This document shows, piece by piece, positions 35,023 through 46,986 of a DNA stretch of 64,000 nucleotides. The notes under the pieces were generated by a model. It had not been told where the DNA came from. It worked only from the letters and a program-made list of their open reading frames with translations, and searched no databases. The DNA comes from Gautieria morchelliformis (lineage: Eukaryota; Basidiomycota; Agaricomycetes; Gomphales; Gomphaceae), in the NCBI GenBank assembly GCA_015179125.1, contig WHVA01000063.1, positions 248,001-312,000 of the forward strand, in the 5' to 3' direction. Both the position numbers and the translations under genes were made by a program. The first letter of the stretch is position 1. The number at the start of each line of letters is the position of its first letter.

Positions 35023-38000
35023 ATGAGCAACATGCCTCCGCCGTCCGCGCCCCCGTCGCGCATGCACGAAGACCCACCGCCAGCACGCATCGACCCCATT
35101 CTCGACAAGTACAAACGGATGAAGCGCAGGTACTATGACATGGACCAGCGGTGTCGGGACTTGCAGGCAGATCTCCAGCGCGCTGCAGAGCAGAACAGAC
35201 GCCTTGCGAGCGAGAAGGAGTGAGTCGCCCATCCGTCGTCCTGTGCAGCGCTCACTCCACACAGCATGCTCCTCGATAGGATCTTAGAGATGCAGTCGAC
35301 GACACCCACTTCGACGCACACCCACACACCCGCGGGCCCACAGCCGCACATACACCCCGGCGACGCCCGGCCCACGGGCGCTAACCCTTACACGAGCGCG
35401 GACAAATGGGGTTTGCCGCGCACGCTCTCGGGTGCCTTGATGCGGCGCGAGCGCCCTCAGATCATCACGCCACCCTGGGAGGTGCGTAGTATTCTTATTC
35501 ACTCCATTCAATAGCCACTCAACGCCCTCCAGCTCCGACCGCCACCCCATGCCCGCCCCCCCGAGTCCGCTCTCACACACTCAGCCCACTCGAGCACCAG
35601 CTCATCCACACACCCCCCAGTACCCGCCCTCCCCTCCGCCCGCGACGCAGCCCTCCGCCGCGTCCTAGACGACGACACCGACGATGAGGGCCAGCCCGTC
35701 CCTGCGCCCGCGAGGTATGCTGCCGGCCCGAGTTCCGCGGGTCCCCGTTTGAGTCTCCCCTCGAATCCAGGTGGGGCTCCGTCGGGGCCGGGCGAGGGCA
35801 CAGTCAGCACAAGTGCATATTCGGCGAGGTGGTCCACCGCAGTGGAACCGGAGAGGGCCGCTAGAGAGCGCGCAGATCGCGACCGCGAACGAGCAGACTG
35901 GTATGCCCAGCAGGAGAGGGAGAGGCAGCGTGGTCGCGAAAAGGACCTTCAGCGGGAGCGGGACCGTGATGCAGAACGTGACAGAGCCGAGAACGAGCCC
36001 GCCGACAGGGAGAGGGTGGACCGTGAGAGGCTGCGTGAAAGGGAACGTGACGCACAGCGGGACAGGTACGCACCCCGCATGCCCGTCACTTCAGCACCGC
36101 CGTCCGCCACCGTCACTTCTACCCCCATCGCCTCAGCACCCCCCGCGCTCCATGCCGTCCTCGCTACCGTTCAGCAAGGCCCACCCCCGCCGCCCGCTCC
36201 CTCTGTTTCCGCCAATTCGGCTCCGTCAGCAACACGATCTGCGCGAAACGTACCCTCTGTTGCAGGCGCGCCGGGATCAGCTCCCGGGCCGCGCGGTGTC
36301 ACGTCGCCTACTCTGAGTCCGAGGTCCGCGCGTGCGCAGCAGGCGCAGGTGCAGAACCTCCCATGGACACAGAGTCTGGGGCGGAGTCAGAGTCAGAGCC
36401 AACTCCCAGGTCAGAGCCTGGGCCAGGGCCAGAGCACGAGTCAGATGTCACAGCGTCCCGGGGTTCAGACGTCTCAGCGGGATGACCGCACGCAGCAGCA
36501 GCAAAGCCCACATCCGCAACAGCAGCTCAGTCTCCAGCAGTACCAGCAGTACCAGCAGCACCGGCAAAGCCACGAGCACGCGCAGGGGCAGCATAGTCCA
36601 CGGCTGGAACGCACGCAGCAGCAGCTCTCACGCGCTAGCTCAGGACCTCAGTCCCACGTTCCCGCTGCTGCGCCAGGTCAAGCGCACGCGTCGGCGCCGA
36701 TATCAAAGCCTCCCGTGCCGGCGCCGGCCTCCAAGTCTCCCGTTGTTCTGCAGGGACCTGGGTTCCCCGCGCAGGGGCCCACACAGCCATCCCAGTCCTC
36801 CCACGCACCCGTACGCGTGCCCACCGCGCAGGGGCAAGGACCGCCTAACGGGCAAGGACCAGCGTCCCCAAATGGGCCAGCCCACCCACCCGCGAATCCA
36901 GGGCCCAAACAGCCCCTATGGGAGGAATGGGAGCGACCACGACAGCCGCAACAGCAACCCATACACCCGGCGCCCCAGGCACAACCCCTGCAGCAGGCTC
37001 ACCCGCCACCTCAGCTTTCTAACCCTCCCGCAAAGACGTCCGGCGTCGCTTCGCCCGCCTCCAGGTCCACCACGCTCGTCGCCACAAGCACCCGCCCCGA
37101 CGCGCCCCTCAAACAGCCGCAATACCTGATACCCCCACGCGTAGCCCGGCAGCGGCAAGAAGCCAGAGCCGCGTCATCCACGTCGGGCTTCTCGCTAGGG
37201 TACTTGATGGGGCTGGATGTCAGGGATCGCGATGAAAAGGAGGACGAGGACGAGGATGAGGATGAGGATGAGAATGAGGATGAGGACGGGCAAGGACCAG
37301 CGACCGTCAATGTGCAAGCCCACGCACCCGCGAAACCGGGGCCCAAACAGCACCCATGGGAGCGACAGCCGCAACAGCGACCCCTACACCTGGCGCCCCA
37401 GAGACAAACCCCGCAGCAGGCCCACCCGCCACGCCCGGTTTCTAACCCTCCCGCAGAGGCGTCCGGCACCGAGAAGAGGCCGCCGCCCCGACGCTTAGAG
37501 CGGGAGGAAGATTGGTCGGAAAGCGAGGATTGCGAGGAGGTGGAACGCGTCGCAGTTGAAGGGGAGGCCGAACGTAAGGAGAACGACAGGGAGAGGGAAA
37601 GGGAACGCGTGGACGCCGAACGCATGGCTCAGGCGCGGGTCGAAGCTGAGCAGCAGCGCGCAGCACAGCGGGAGGTGGGTAGAGTAGAGCGGGAGAAGGA
37701 GGTGGAGGTGGAGGAGAGGGCGGGAGCGATGGATTCTGAGCGGAAGGAGAAGGGGAGGGATGCGAGGATGGGGATGGACGCTAATGGGGGAATGGTCGTC
37801 AATGGGGACGGCGCAATGCACTTGGACGCGGACAATCACCCGCCCCAGTCTCACCCCTCCCAGATCCAGCCCAGCTCCCAAACGCGTCCCCGCTCCCCCG
37901 CTCACGCGGACACGGACGAAGAGGAGCGTCCCGCGAAAAGGCAACGACGCGGGTCCTCTGCGGGTGCGACTAGACCCGGGGACGGGGCACATGATGCACA

Positions 38001-41000
38001 CGACGCACACGATGAAACCGTACACTCCGTGCGGGAAATCGGGGGTGGGCACGCACACGCTTCCCCCGCGCACGAGCACTCTTTCCCGCCACACCTCCCC
38101 GCTGACACGGACATCGATATGGCCAACGAGCAGGACGAATACTACCCACCCCCCTCCTGCTCCACCGGCTCCCTCCGCTCCCCTACGCGATCACCTACAA
38201 GGTCTCGCTCGCCAGCCTCGGACGCGGATGCCGGAGTGGCTGCTTATTGGATGGGGTACGAGGCCGATGGGGACGAGGGCGTGGAATTCAGAGATTTGGA
38301 GGATGTCCGGGGGAAGGATATGCGGAGGGTGCGCACGGGGATGTTGGAGAGGGGGAGGCGGGTGCGGGTGTTGATGATGGTGCCCAGGGTGCGCAGGATA
38401 AGGGGAAGGCGAGAGACAATGGGTTGGGGAGGCTTGCGTGGGAGGGTGAAGAACCAGCGCCAGTGTGGTCAGTGGAAGAGCGTGAACGTGGGCGTGGGCG
38501 GGGAAGGGGATGGGGAAGGTATGGTTATACGGCGGGCGGACGAGAAGAGGCGCGTGGGAGGTCTGGGTATAGAGAGGGCGGAGAGGAGGGGCAGGAGGGG
38601 AAGACACTGAATGCACAGACCGCAGAAACCTCGCACCCCGCACCCGCGCCTATGAATGGGCACGACATACAGAATCCGCAAGTCGCACACGTACCGGCCG
38701 AGCAACAGGAGAGGGCAAGGGAGAGGCAGGGAAAGCAAGAACAGGAGCGGGACAAGGGAAAAGAGGGCGAACTGGATAGTGATATGGAGGTCAGCGTGTC
38801 GCATAGAGGAGCGGAGGGAAAAGAAACCGACCGCCAGAACCTCCCCCGCCCCAGGCCAACGAGGGAAAGTCCCAGAGCGAGCCCGCCGAGCTTGAGGGGC
38901 CGACTGCGAAGCGCTGGTCATGCATCTGCTGCGTCTGGGTTTAGTGCACAGAAGGATGAAGGGACGAGTATTAGTGAGGGGACCGGTGGGTCTGGCGCGG
39001 CACAGAGTGTGAGTGTGAGCGCGGGTGCGGGTACGGGGATGGGAAAGAACAAAGACGAGAGTACGGGCAAGAATGAAGAGAAGGGAAAGGGCAAAGAACC
39101 TGTACGGCTGGTCGCTTCCAATTTCATGCAGGGCTCGAATCTGGTGGACGACGTGCCCGCTAGCGCCGCTACTACGGCCGGGGTTACTGCTGCTGCTGCT
39201 GCTACGTCTGGTGCTTCCACTGCTTCTACGAGCACGGCATCAGCCCTCCCCACGGCCCCTTCGAGTGCACATACCCCGCCGGCGTCTCTCATGCTCGCAC
39301 CGTCCGGGTCAACGACGCCCGTGCCTGTACCTTCAGCTTCACCTCGCACCACCTGGCGAGGACCACGGCGCTCGTCGCCGCCAATAATCATTGCCCAGGG
39401 CTCAGATTTTGTCCGCCCCCCGAGAGATCCGAGCCTCACGCGCGAAAGTCACAAGAGAAAGAGGTCTGGGATGCATCTCGCGGATGTTATGGTGGGAGGT
39501 ACACGTTCCAAGGAGTCGGCGGCGCGTCTTGATGCTGGTGCTAAGGACGTGAACATGGACGGAGACGAGGACGAGGGTGGGGATGGGGAAAGGGATGGGG
39601 AGGGCGGTGTGGGTGATGTGGACATGGAGGTGGACGCGCCAGTTCCCCCGGTATCGCACTCGACGTCCAGCCCAACGTCCAGGCCCACCCGCAACAGCAG
39701 CACGCCGCCGAAACCAACATCTGCGCCATCTGCACCCTCCGCACCCTCTCCCCCCTCTGCGCCATCTGGTCCATCTCCACCGCAGGTGCGTTCCGCGCGT
39801 GCCATGTCGACGCGCTCGGGTGGGTCGATCTCGCGTCCTGGTTCGGTCGCCCCGGCTGGTGCGGCTTCGGCGCCGTCAGGACCCTCAGCATCAGCATCGG
39901 CACCCACGCCCCAAACGCCTTCGCGCGTACGTACGCGGTCTAGTGTAAACGCTGGTGTGGGTTCCAATGCCGGCAGCAACGGCAAAGCCAACGCGAATTC
40001 CAATGCTGGCAACGCAAGCTCGAACACACACAACCCCGGCAATGACACCAGCCCTGGCGGCGGCGCGAGCGGAGGCACATCAAACAACCCTGCCGAATCT
40101 ACCCCACGCTCCACAACTGGCTACAGAACGCGTTCTCGGCGGGCAAGTGTGAGCGGGGGTGGAGGAGATGAAGCTGGTGGGGGGAGTGGAATGAAGAGAA
40201 AAAAGGGTAATGATAGTCCAGGTGAGATTGTTTTTCTTGGTGGTGTTTGGGGGTTTTTCGGGGGAGCGAGACATTCCTTGAAGGCCTTTTTTTTCATCTT
40301 GGGGTCTCTCTGTATCCCGCCGATTGTGTTCGGGGGGACGGGGAAATTTGGGGAGTTATGCTGACGGGTGGATCGTTTTCCGCCCATCCAATCTCCTTAT
40401 ACGCTTGCCCACGCTCATACTGATATTCACACTCCCTGACATAGTGCTCGACAATGCGAAATCTCCACCGGTTGCCCCAGCAGCGGCATCAGAGGGCCAC
40501 CTTCCCCCAACAGATGCGTCGTCCAGTCCAAGAGGACCAGGGCCAGCATCGACAGTATCAGTGCAAGGGGAACGCCCTCGTCCAACAGCTGCACCATCAG
40601 GACCAGCACCGCCATCGACTCCACGCTCAGCACTAAGGGGGGCGCGTGAGCGCGAGCGCGAGAGAGAACGGGAGAGCGAGGGGGAGAGCGAGCACGACGA
40701 GGCATCGCTATCACGCTCACACCCACGCTTTCAGACGCAGCCGCAGGTACACCCTTCTCCACATGCACAATCGCCAAGTTCGCCAGAAACACTCTCATAT
40801 CCATCCCCTCGGCAGCAGTCGCAGCCTTCGCCAGAAATGCGCACGCTCTCACAGTCTTCGCCACACCCGCAGTCGCAGTCTTCCCCAGAAATACAGGCGC
40901 AAGCGCGCCCGTCGTCGCCCGACCCGCTCCCGCTCGTGCGCCCGCCCAGTAGATCAACCGGGGCTGAGGGTTCATCGCATGAGGGTGGACACAATGCGCA

Positions 41001-43429
41001 CGCACACCCGCACCCGTGTCCACCAGCAGGGCCGCTACAGGGTAGGGAACAGGTTCAGATGCCGCCTCCAATACAAGTACATGTACAGACGCAATCCCCG
41101 CCAGGCCCGCACCCCCAGTCCCATTACTCGGCGCACGGCCCACCCCCACCTCCCCAGGCCGGGACCCAACCCAAGGTGTTGCAAGGTCCTCCTGTGTATA
41201 CCCCGCCTGGGCCACCCCAGCCGCATGGACACTCCGTCCAGAGTATATATCCGCTGCCGCAGGGGCCGCCGCCTCAGCAAGATGCGTATGCACCCGGACA
41301 TGGACAAGACGCACACGTGCCGCCTCCTGGGCCAGCCCCGCCTCTCCACTCGCCACATGCGTACCCCGGCCGCGCGCCGCACGCGCAGGTACATACTTAC
41401 CAGCACGCTGCGCTGCCGCCGCACGCACATGCACAGCCTCACGCGCCGCCGCACCGGCATGCGCCCCCAGCTCCCCCAGCTCCCCCTGGGCATATGACTG
41501 GGGGTCACCGTCGCCTCTCGCTGACTCCACCACAGCACCAGCATCATCCGCCGCACCCTGCCTCCAATTCCCAGACCCCTCCGTACCACCAGCCTCATCC
41601 TGCCGGAGTCGTTCAGGAAAAGGGTGCGGTCGCACCACCACAAGGCCCATCGCAGCCGGTGCAAATACATATCCCGGCCCACAAAGCCCCTATTCCGACG
41701 CGCGTCGTCACACCGCCCATCCCGCCGCCGTCGATGCCCCCGAATTCCCTGCGCACATTGTTGTCGCCGCCGAGGCATACATATAGCCCCGCACCACCTG
41801 CGCCGCCGCCGAGTGGGCCACCTCCGAGGGATAGGTGGGTATTTTTTTTTGTCCCTTCTGCCTTCAGTCTCGTGCGTATGTCATGTTGATGCTGATTCAC
41901 AACCTGTGTCTCCTCAGAATCATCATCCCCCCAATGCCGCTACCACCTCTCAACCCTCCGCGTCCGCGCAGCACGAAGCCGAAGCGGCTCAAGGCGCATA
42001 CGGTGCAGAGTAAAAGCTACAGTATCCCTATGGTTCCCAGGTGTGTTATTCCAACTCGTTTCGCTCATACGTACTCGTGCTAAGCCCGCTCCTCCCAGAA
42101 TGGCCAATGGACACCCCACACTGCCTCTCAATGTTGGCATAATGACCGTCAAGAACCTGGGGCGCGTCTGTCTCGAGAAGCACTTCCACACGGAACGGTA
42201 TATATTTCCGATAGGGTATGAGGTGACAAGGTGCGTGATTTTGTGAAGTTGGTGGTGTTTGGTTGACTGGGTGCCTTCTTTTTTTCTGGGCTGTGATGCG
42301 CTCGCAGACGATACCTTTCGATGCATAAGCGTGATATGGAGGCGCAGTACACATGTACTATTCTGCGGGGGGAGGATATCGACGGCGGCTCTGGACCACG
42401 GTTCGTACACTGCGGTTAATCTCCGCACAAGACGGGGAATTAATCGCCGCGCGATTGATTTGTCGGAATATAGGTTCAGAATCACACCGAGCGACGATCT
42501 GGATAATCCGATTACGGCGGGTACTGCAACGGGCGCATGGAGCGTCGTCGTGAAAGCCGCCAATCGTGTGCGCAACCGGTACGTCCACCCGCATGTATAC
42601 GCGGGGGCGTACATCCTCTGACTCCCCCACAGCCAGCATTCCAACTCTGTCTCGGGGCCTGACTACTTCGGTCTGGGCCAGAACACTATCAAGCACCTCC
42701 TGCAGCAACTAGATGGGGCACATCTCCTGCAAGACTATGTCCGGCAGCACTTTCTTGAGGGCGGGTGCGTGTCGGCTTTGCATCTTCGCAATGGGCTTAC
42801 ACTCAATTAATAGCCCGCTGGGAGGACGGCATGCCGCAGTCACGGCGGTAATGACTATCGACGATAGGACGACTAGGGGTCCGATCGACCCGTCCGTGCC
42901 TGTGGCGCTACCTGACCCGCTACCTACGCGCCCACAGTCGGTGAGTACGCCTGATAGGGGCAAGGATAGAGGGACGATCGCCCAACCTGCCGATAGGGAG
43001 GTGGACGTAGACCGCGAATCAGGGAATACTTCGTTTGGCCAGGGCACTCGATCCGACAAGGAACACCTCTCGCCCTCGGAGCGTGTGCATCCCCCACAAG
43101 AAGGCACATCGATGCCTTCCCTCCCTTCTATCGACACATTCGTCCACCATACCCCCCAGACGTTTTCGTCGACGCGTCCACATTCCCCTGCAAGATCATT
43201 CCTTGGGAACGGACAAGTGCAGAGCCACCACGCGTCGTCTTCCTCACAGTCCCCGTACTCCCCTAGGGCCCCGCCCAGCGTGCCCTCTGGGCTGCGGGGG
43301 CTTATGAACCCGACAGCCGAGGGACACGCGCCCCATACGTCGAGTCCTACGGAGTATAGTCGCCCCCAGAGAGAGAGTCGACAGCGGCGGGGGTCTCTGC
43401 CGCATCGTAATGGGAGTAGGGGACAATGA
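35023..43429 (+). CDS. giant FYRN/FYRC-domain nuclear protein (about 2550 aa)
   Basis: Eleven exons close in phase: 35023-35219, 35265-35481, 35515-38328, 38388-40221, 40445-41834, 41918-42040, 42099-42230, 42308-42400, 42474-42578, 42633-42764 and 42814-43429 (7653 nt). Residues about 25-75 form a coiled coil (KYKRMKRRYYDMDQRCRDLQ) across intron 1. A very long P/Q/S/R/E-rich disordered middle follows. FYRN is at about 2215-2260 (HTERYIFPIGYEVTRRYLS) and FYRC at about 2267-2345 (WSVVVKAANRVRNR ... DYFGLGQNTIKHLL). Such F/Y-rich pairs occur in TBRG1 and MLL-type chromatin proteins; here no PHD or SET domain is seen, so a TBRG1-like chromatin role is inferred. The intron at 38329-38387 and the 33-nt intron 2 are the least certain. 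Confidence 0.85.
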
Positions 43430-43805
43430 TGTCTGTGTCGATGTTGACATCGACGCGTAATTGTTTCCGGATATGCAACTGCTATGTCGCTCATTACTGC
43501 TAACAAATTATTACGCTGCAATAGCAACACCACCACCATCAACCCTATGCTCGTTTCACGCCTCATTCTAACCCATCTCGCCCACCGTCGCCTGTTCCTT
43601 TTTATTACTATCATGTCTTTTTTCCAAATTGCGTGCATGCTCATGCTGTCGATTCGCAATGGTTTTATGGGTTTTATGTTTTCGCTCGTGTCAGTACCAC
43701 TACACTATGATGAATGCACGACACGCAATGGACTAGCTTAAACGCGCATTACGTCACAAGGCATAGGTACTTAAGTATATCTATCTATGAGTGCTCGTGT
43801 TTTTC
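43430..43805. other. convergent intergenic region
   Basis: This is the 3' flanks of the FYR gene and TOM22; no further gene seen. Confidence 0.6.
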
Positions 43806-44339
43806 TCAGAAGCCTGGGGGCACAAGACCCTGCTGCTTGGGTCGGCTCGGATCGACAGAGCTTGACCCACCGGGTGGTTGGAATGGAGCAGCCATCATCT
43901 AGAATAGGAGATAATGTTTGCCATCAATAGGAGACAGAACCTCTGAATACACCAAACATACCGCCTGTGCTCCCTGTTGTTGGGCTAGCATTTCCTTTTC
44001 CTGCTGCACAATCCTCGACTCGTCCTCCAAAACGAGTACGAGCGGCAACCCAACCAGCAGCGCAGACGTCGCGACCACCCACGCGACGTTGCCAGCCATT
44101 TTCCCACCGCGTACTAAGAACGAAGTTGTGCGTGAAACACGTGATGAGATTGCATGTCGTGTTGTCGGTGGTACAATGTCAACGAGGGCTGCCAGGCGGT
44201 CATACAAGGTTTCGGCCGCAGGCACGTCGGAGGAAACTGAGGAGAGGGACACTGAAGACGAAGTTCGTGATGAAGCGGATGAGGCATATGGAGAGTTGGG
44301 CGAGGTCTCCTGCTCGTCGACAATCTCGACTTTGACCAT
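43806..44339 (-). CDS. TOM22: mitochondrial import receptor subunit Tom22
   Basis: Tom22 is the central receptor and organiser of the TOM complex in the mitochondrial outer membrane; it receives presequences on its acidic cytosolic side. The exons are 44339-43962 and 43898-43806, with a 63-nt intron (GTATGT ... CTAG, phase 0), giving 156 residues, a usual fungal length. The start MVKVEIVDEQE is followed by a Ser-rich acidic N-terminus, then the conserved ETLYDRLAALVDIVPPTTR, RGGKMAGNVAWVVATSALLV leading into the single tail-side membrane helix (about 85-103, ending LPLVLVLEDE), and an intermembrane-space tail QQEKEMLAQQQGAQ. The short last exon encodes a Pro-rich end PPGF. It is convergent with the FYR gene. 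No damage is seen. Confidence 0.93.
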
Positions 44340-45244
44340 CCTTGTAGAAAAAACGTATGCGAGCCGGCAACTCGGCGAGCTAAGCCGTCACTAATGGTTG
44401 CGACTTTGTCACGCTCAGCGGCACCACCGAGCCAGTACATGCCATCCAGAGCCGCTAGTAGGCAGCAGTTTGGACTTTATAATGTTTTCTTCACCGAGGA
44501 TGACCATTCCAACTTGCTCATGGTTGCGATATGCAAATACTTCAGCAAAACCTGGAATGTGTTTTAAAGCTAAATCGATTCCCGTAGTTTGCTGTCGATC
44601 TTTGCAGGTCTCTTATATAGCCACTCGATCTGCATAGCCTAAATGACCGACGAAATAATGAGCCTCGCTGGTCGTGCGTGCTATATATAAGTCGAGTGAG
44701 GCGTGATGTTGGGTGCATACCTGTGAAAGGATAGATGCTTTTTTCAAAAAAAAAAAAAATGTATCCATTGCTTGTATCTACCCACAGACCATTCACAAAA
44801 CAAACGGAAACATCTGCCCTAGGACGGGAAGGTCCCAAAATGGACCAACGACCCGCAGAATAGTGCCTGTGACGTGAAGTAATTAGCTATGAGCAAGTGT
44901 GTGGGCATGTCCCAAAACACGGTCGAAAAGGGTCTTGGTTGACTTTTCTACACACGGAGTCGGCCGTTGAGTGAGAAAAGAAGGGGACGTAGGGGCGTAT
45001 TCTCGGAGGTGCATGTGGGGCGGCGGGACGAGAGCGAGGGCGGGGCAGGAGGCTGCGAGAGGGCTGCGAGTGCGGGTGCGAGTGCAGGAGGCGGAGTGAT
45101 GCGAAGCGGGACGGTTGGAGTGTCGAAGCGTTGGGGTGGCATTGTCGTGCTCCGGACATAAGGGGTGATATAAAGTCAGTCGTGTCAACGGGAAGAGAGG
45201 AACGGTCAGTTTCATGCTGTTGTCAGGAGTCAATTCCCTGAGCT
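44340..45244. other. TOM22 upstream region
   Basis: This contains the presumed TOM22 promoter and an A-tract at 44744-44759. GC-rich overlapping frames at 44880-45160 on both strands have no recognisable product. Confidence 0.5.
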
Positions 45245-45475
45245 GAACCGTTTAGTTGAATGAACATAGTCTAGTGTGTACGTCACGCAGTTGGGGTCGG
45301 ACAGCAACTTGGAGAGGTCTAGTGCATCCCGGCGCAGTATGTTGAGCAGGGTTGGCGTAGGAAGAAGTGCCTCCTCTGCGTGGTCCCATGCCGGGCATGT
45401 GGGCGAGTCGGCTGCTCCTATCTTGTGTAGGTTCGTAATTGTACCAGGATACTTGTCTGCCTGCGTGGGAGATCG
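45245..45475 (-). pseudogene. non-LTR retrotransposon (LINE) C-terminal fragment
   Basis: The minus strand reads TSILVQLRT, then after a shift LHKIGAADSPTCPAWDHAEE and DALDLSKLLSDPNC ... YVHSTKRF. This is the order of the C-terminal end of basidiomycete LINE ORF2 (after RNase H, a C-x2-C/H region and a short tail), recalled from the family. The second Cys of the usual C-x2-C is Trp here, and a frameshift lies near 45440. RT and endonuclease are absent. Only a dead fragment remains. Confidence 0.5.
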
Positions 45476-46986
45476 GCGGTTTGATGCTTACCCATGATCG
45501 GTACAGTACTCTTCGCTAGAAAATTTCATGAAGCACACGTCTACGCGCTTCCTGGATCACTAGTAGGGAGTCCATTAATGTGAAGTTCAGCACAGCAGTC
45601 TATATATAGGTTAGAATCGTATTAAAGTGTTAAGCTGATGGGATCGCAGCGGCAAAGACACTGCTCACCACAGAGTTGGTACCCACAGCCACGGGGTACT
45701 GGCCAGCTCGCTCAAGTTTCAAAGTACAATGGTTATCTGCACGTCTGAAAGTTTCTATGTTGGTTGTGGTTCTGTGAGTCGGCATATATAGAGATATACT
45801 ACTTAAAATTGGACGGAAAACGCAGCAATAACACTCACCGAGGAATGACATGTTCGTGTATTCCGAACAGCGAGTCTGTAAAGAATCGCGTCGTTGGTAA
45901 TCTTAGCTGTGACAATTTAGGTCAGAATAATATCAACAAGAAAAGCGTGTCCGAACGCATTTCATGCTCATCGTAACACTGGTAAACCAGCCTAGGTCGT
46001 GGGCGTGTTGAGGCTAAATTCGTATATTATATCTCTCGACTAGGATCAATTCGATGCTAATGTCCTTTGAAATAGGGGCATCAAGGATGAGACACAACAA
46101 CTGATGCATCAAATGGTCAGGTAGCTTTATATGATAGTGAGTTTTCTGTTCGTTCACCAGGTGCCCTTTCCAGTGGGCAAATTCAACAGAAACCAGGTGC
46201 TCTACGGTGATGTAGTTTTCAAGTACGTACCGCAGCTTGGCCTTGGTAGTCACGGCCGACCTATGATAATGGACAGTTCCAGATCAGGAAAACACATACA
46301 GGGAACGACCGCCGAATAGTACGATCCCCTAATGTGTGACAGGATCGGATCCAAACTAGGGGCATCATCAAGCACGGCACTTCGCGGTAGAGGGGGATGA
46401 TCGGTAGCCGGTAAGGTTGCATAGGTTCCTCAACGCCACTGTAGCGAGTCTGTATGATCAGACGACGTCTAAATGGCACTAATGCTGCTTCTGGCGGTCA
46501 CCAAGCCGCGTATCAGCCAAGTGGAGTAGGTTCGCGGATTGGCACGTACCAGCCAATCGCCTGGCTCATGGTGCAATAGAATATTCATCAGTGAGTTTCA
46601 CTGACAGCTACGGAAGTGATTGACACACTTGTGCCATGATGTTCTACTTGGCAAGAGTGATATTCAGCCTAGAATCAAAGCGCAGAATAGGAAGCCAGTG
46701 AACAAGTCCCGCTCAGTCGATCGTGCAATGATCGGCCGGCTCCGAAGTATCCTAAGAGAGAATACAGAGAAGTCGGCAGAGCGAGAGAGTCGGCAGATTA
46801 ACCCTGGATGATCAGATATGCAAACGCGGCCCAAGTTGGGGGCCACGTGATTCGGGGCCGCAACGCGAATCTGCAGCAGCTGGGCGCTACCTCCAAATAA
46901 TCTCCCCCACACCAGCTGAGGATAAGTATCCTTTCTCGTCCTCGAATCTCCCCAAATCCAGGCTCCACAGTAGCGCTACTGTCATC
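45476..46986. other. unassigned region with weak minus-strand coding blocks
   Basis: Minus-strand frames 46479-46261 and 46253-46014 (TKAKLRYVLENYITVEHLVS ... HYHIKLPDHLMHQ) flank a good-looking intron (GTATGT ... CATAG, about 46292-46264), but the joined frame stops quickly. It may be a decayed gene; I cannot name it. The last 100 bp are the promoter of the next gene. Confidence 0.35.

Noticed and set aside
35284..41900. Large ORFs antisense to or in other frames of the FYR gene
   Set aside because: GC-rich sequence leaves shadow frames open; the sense model closes in phase over eleven exons and contains known domains.
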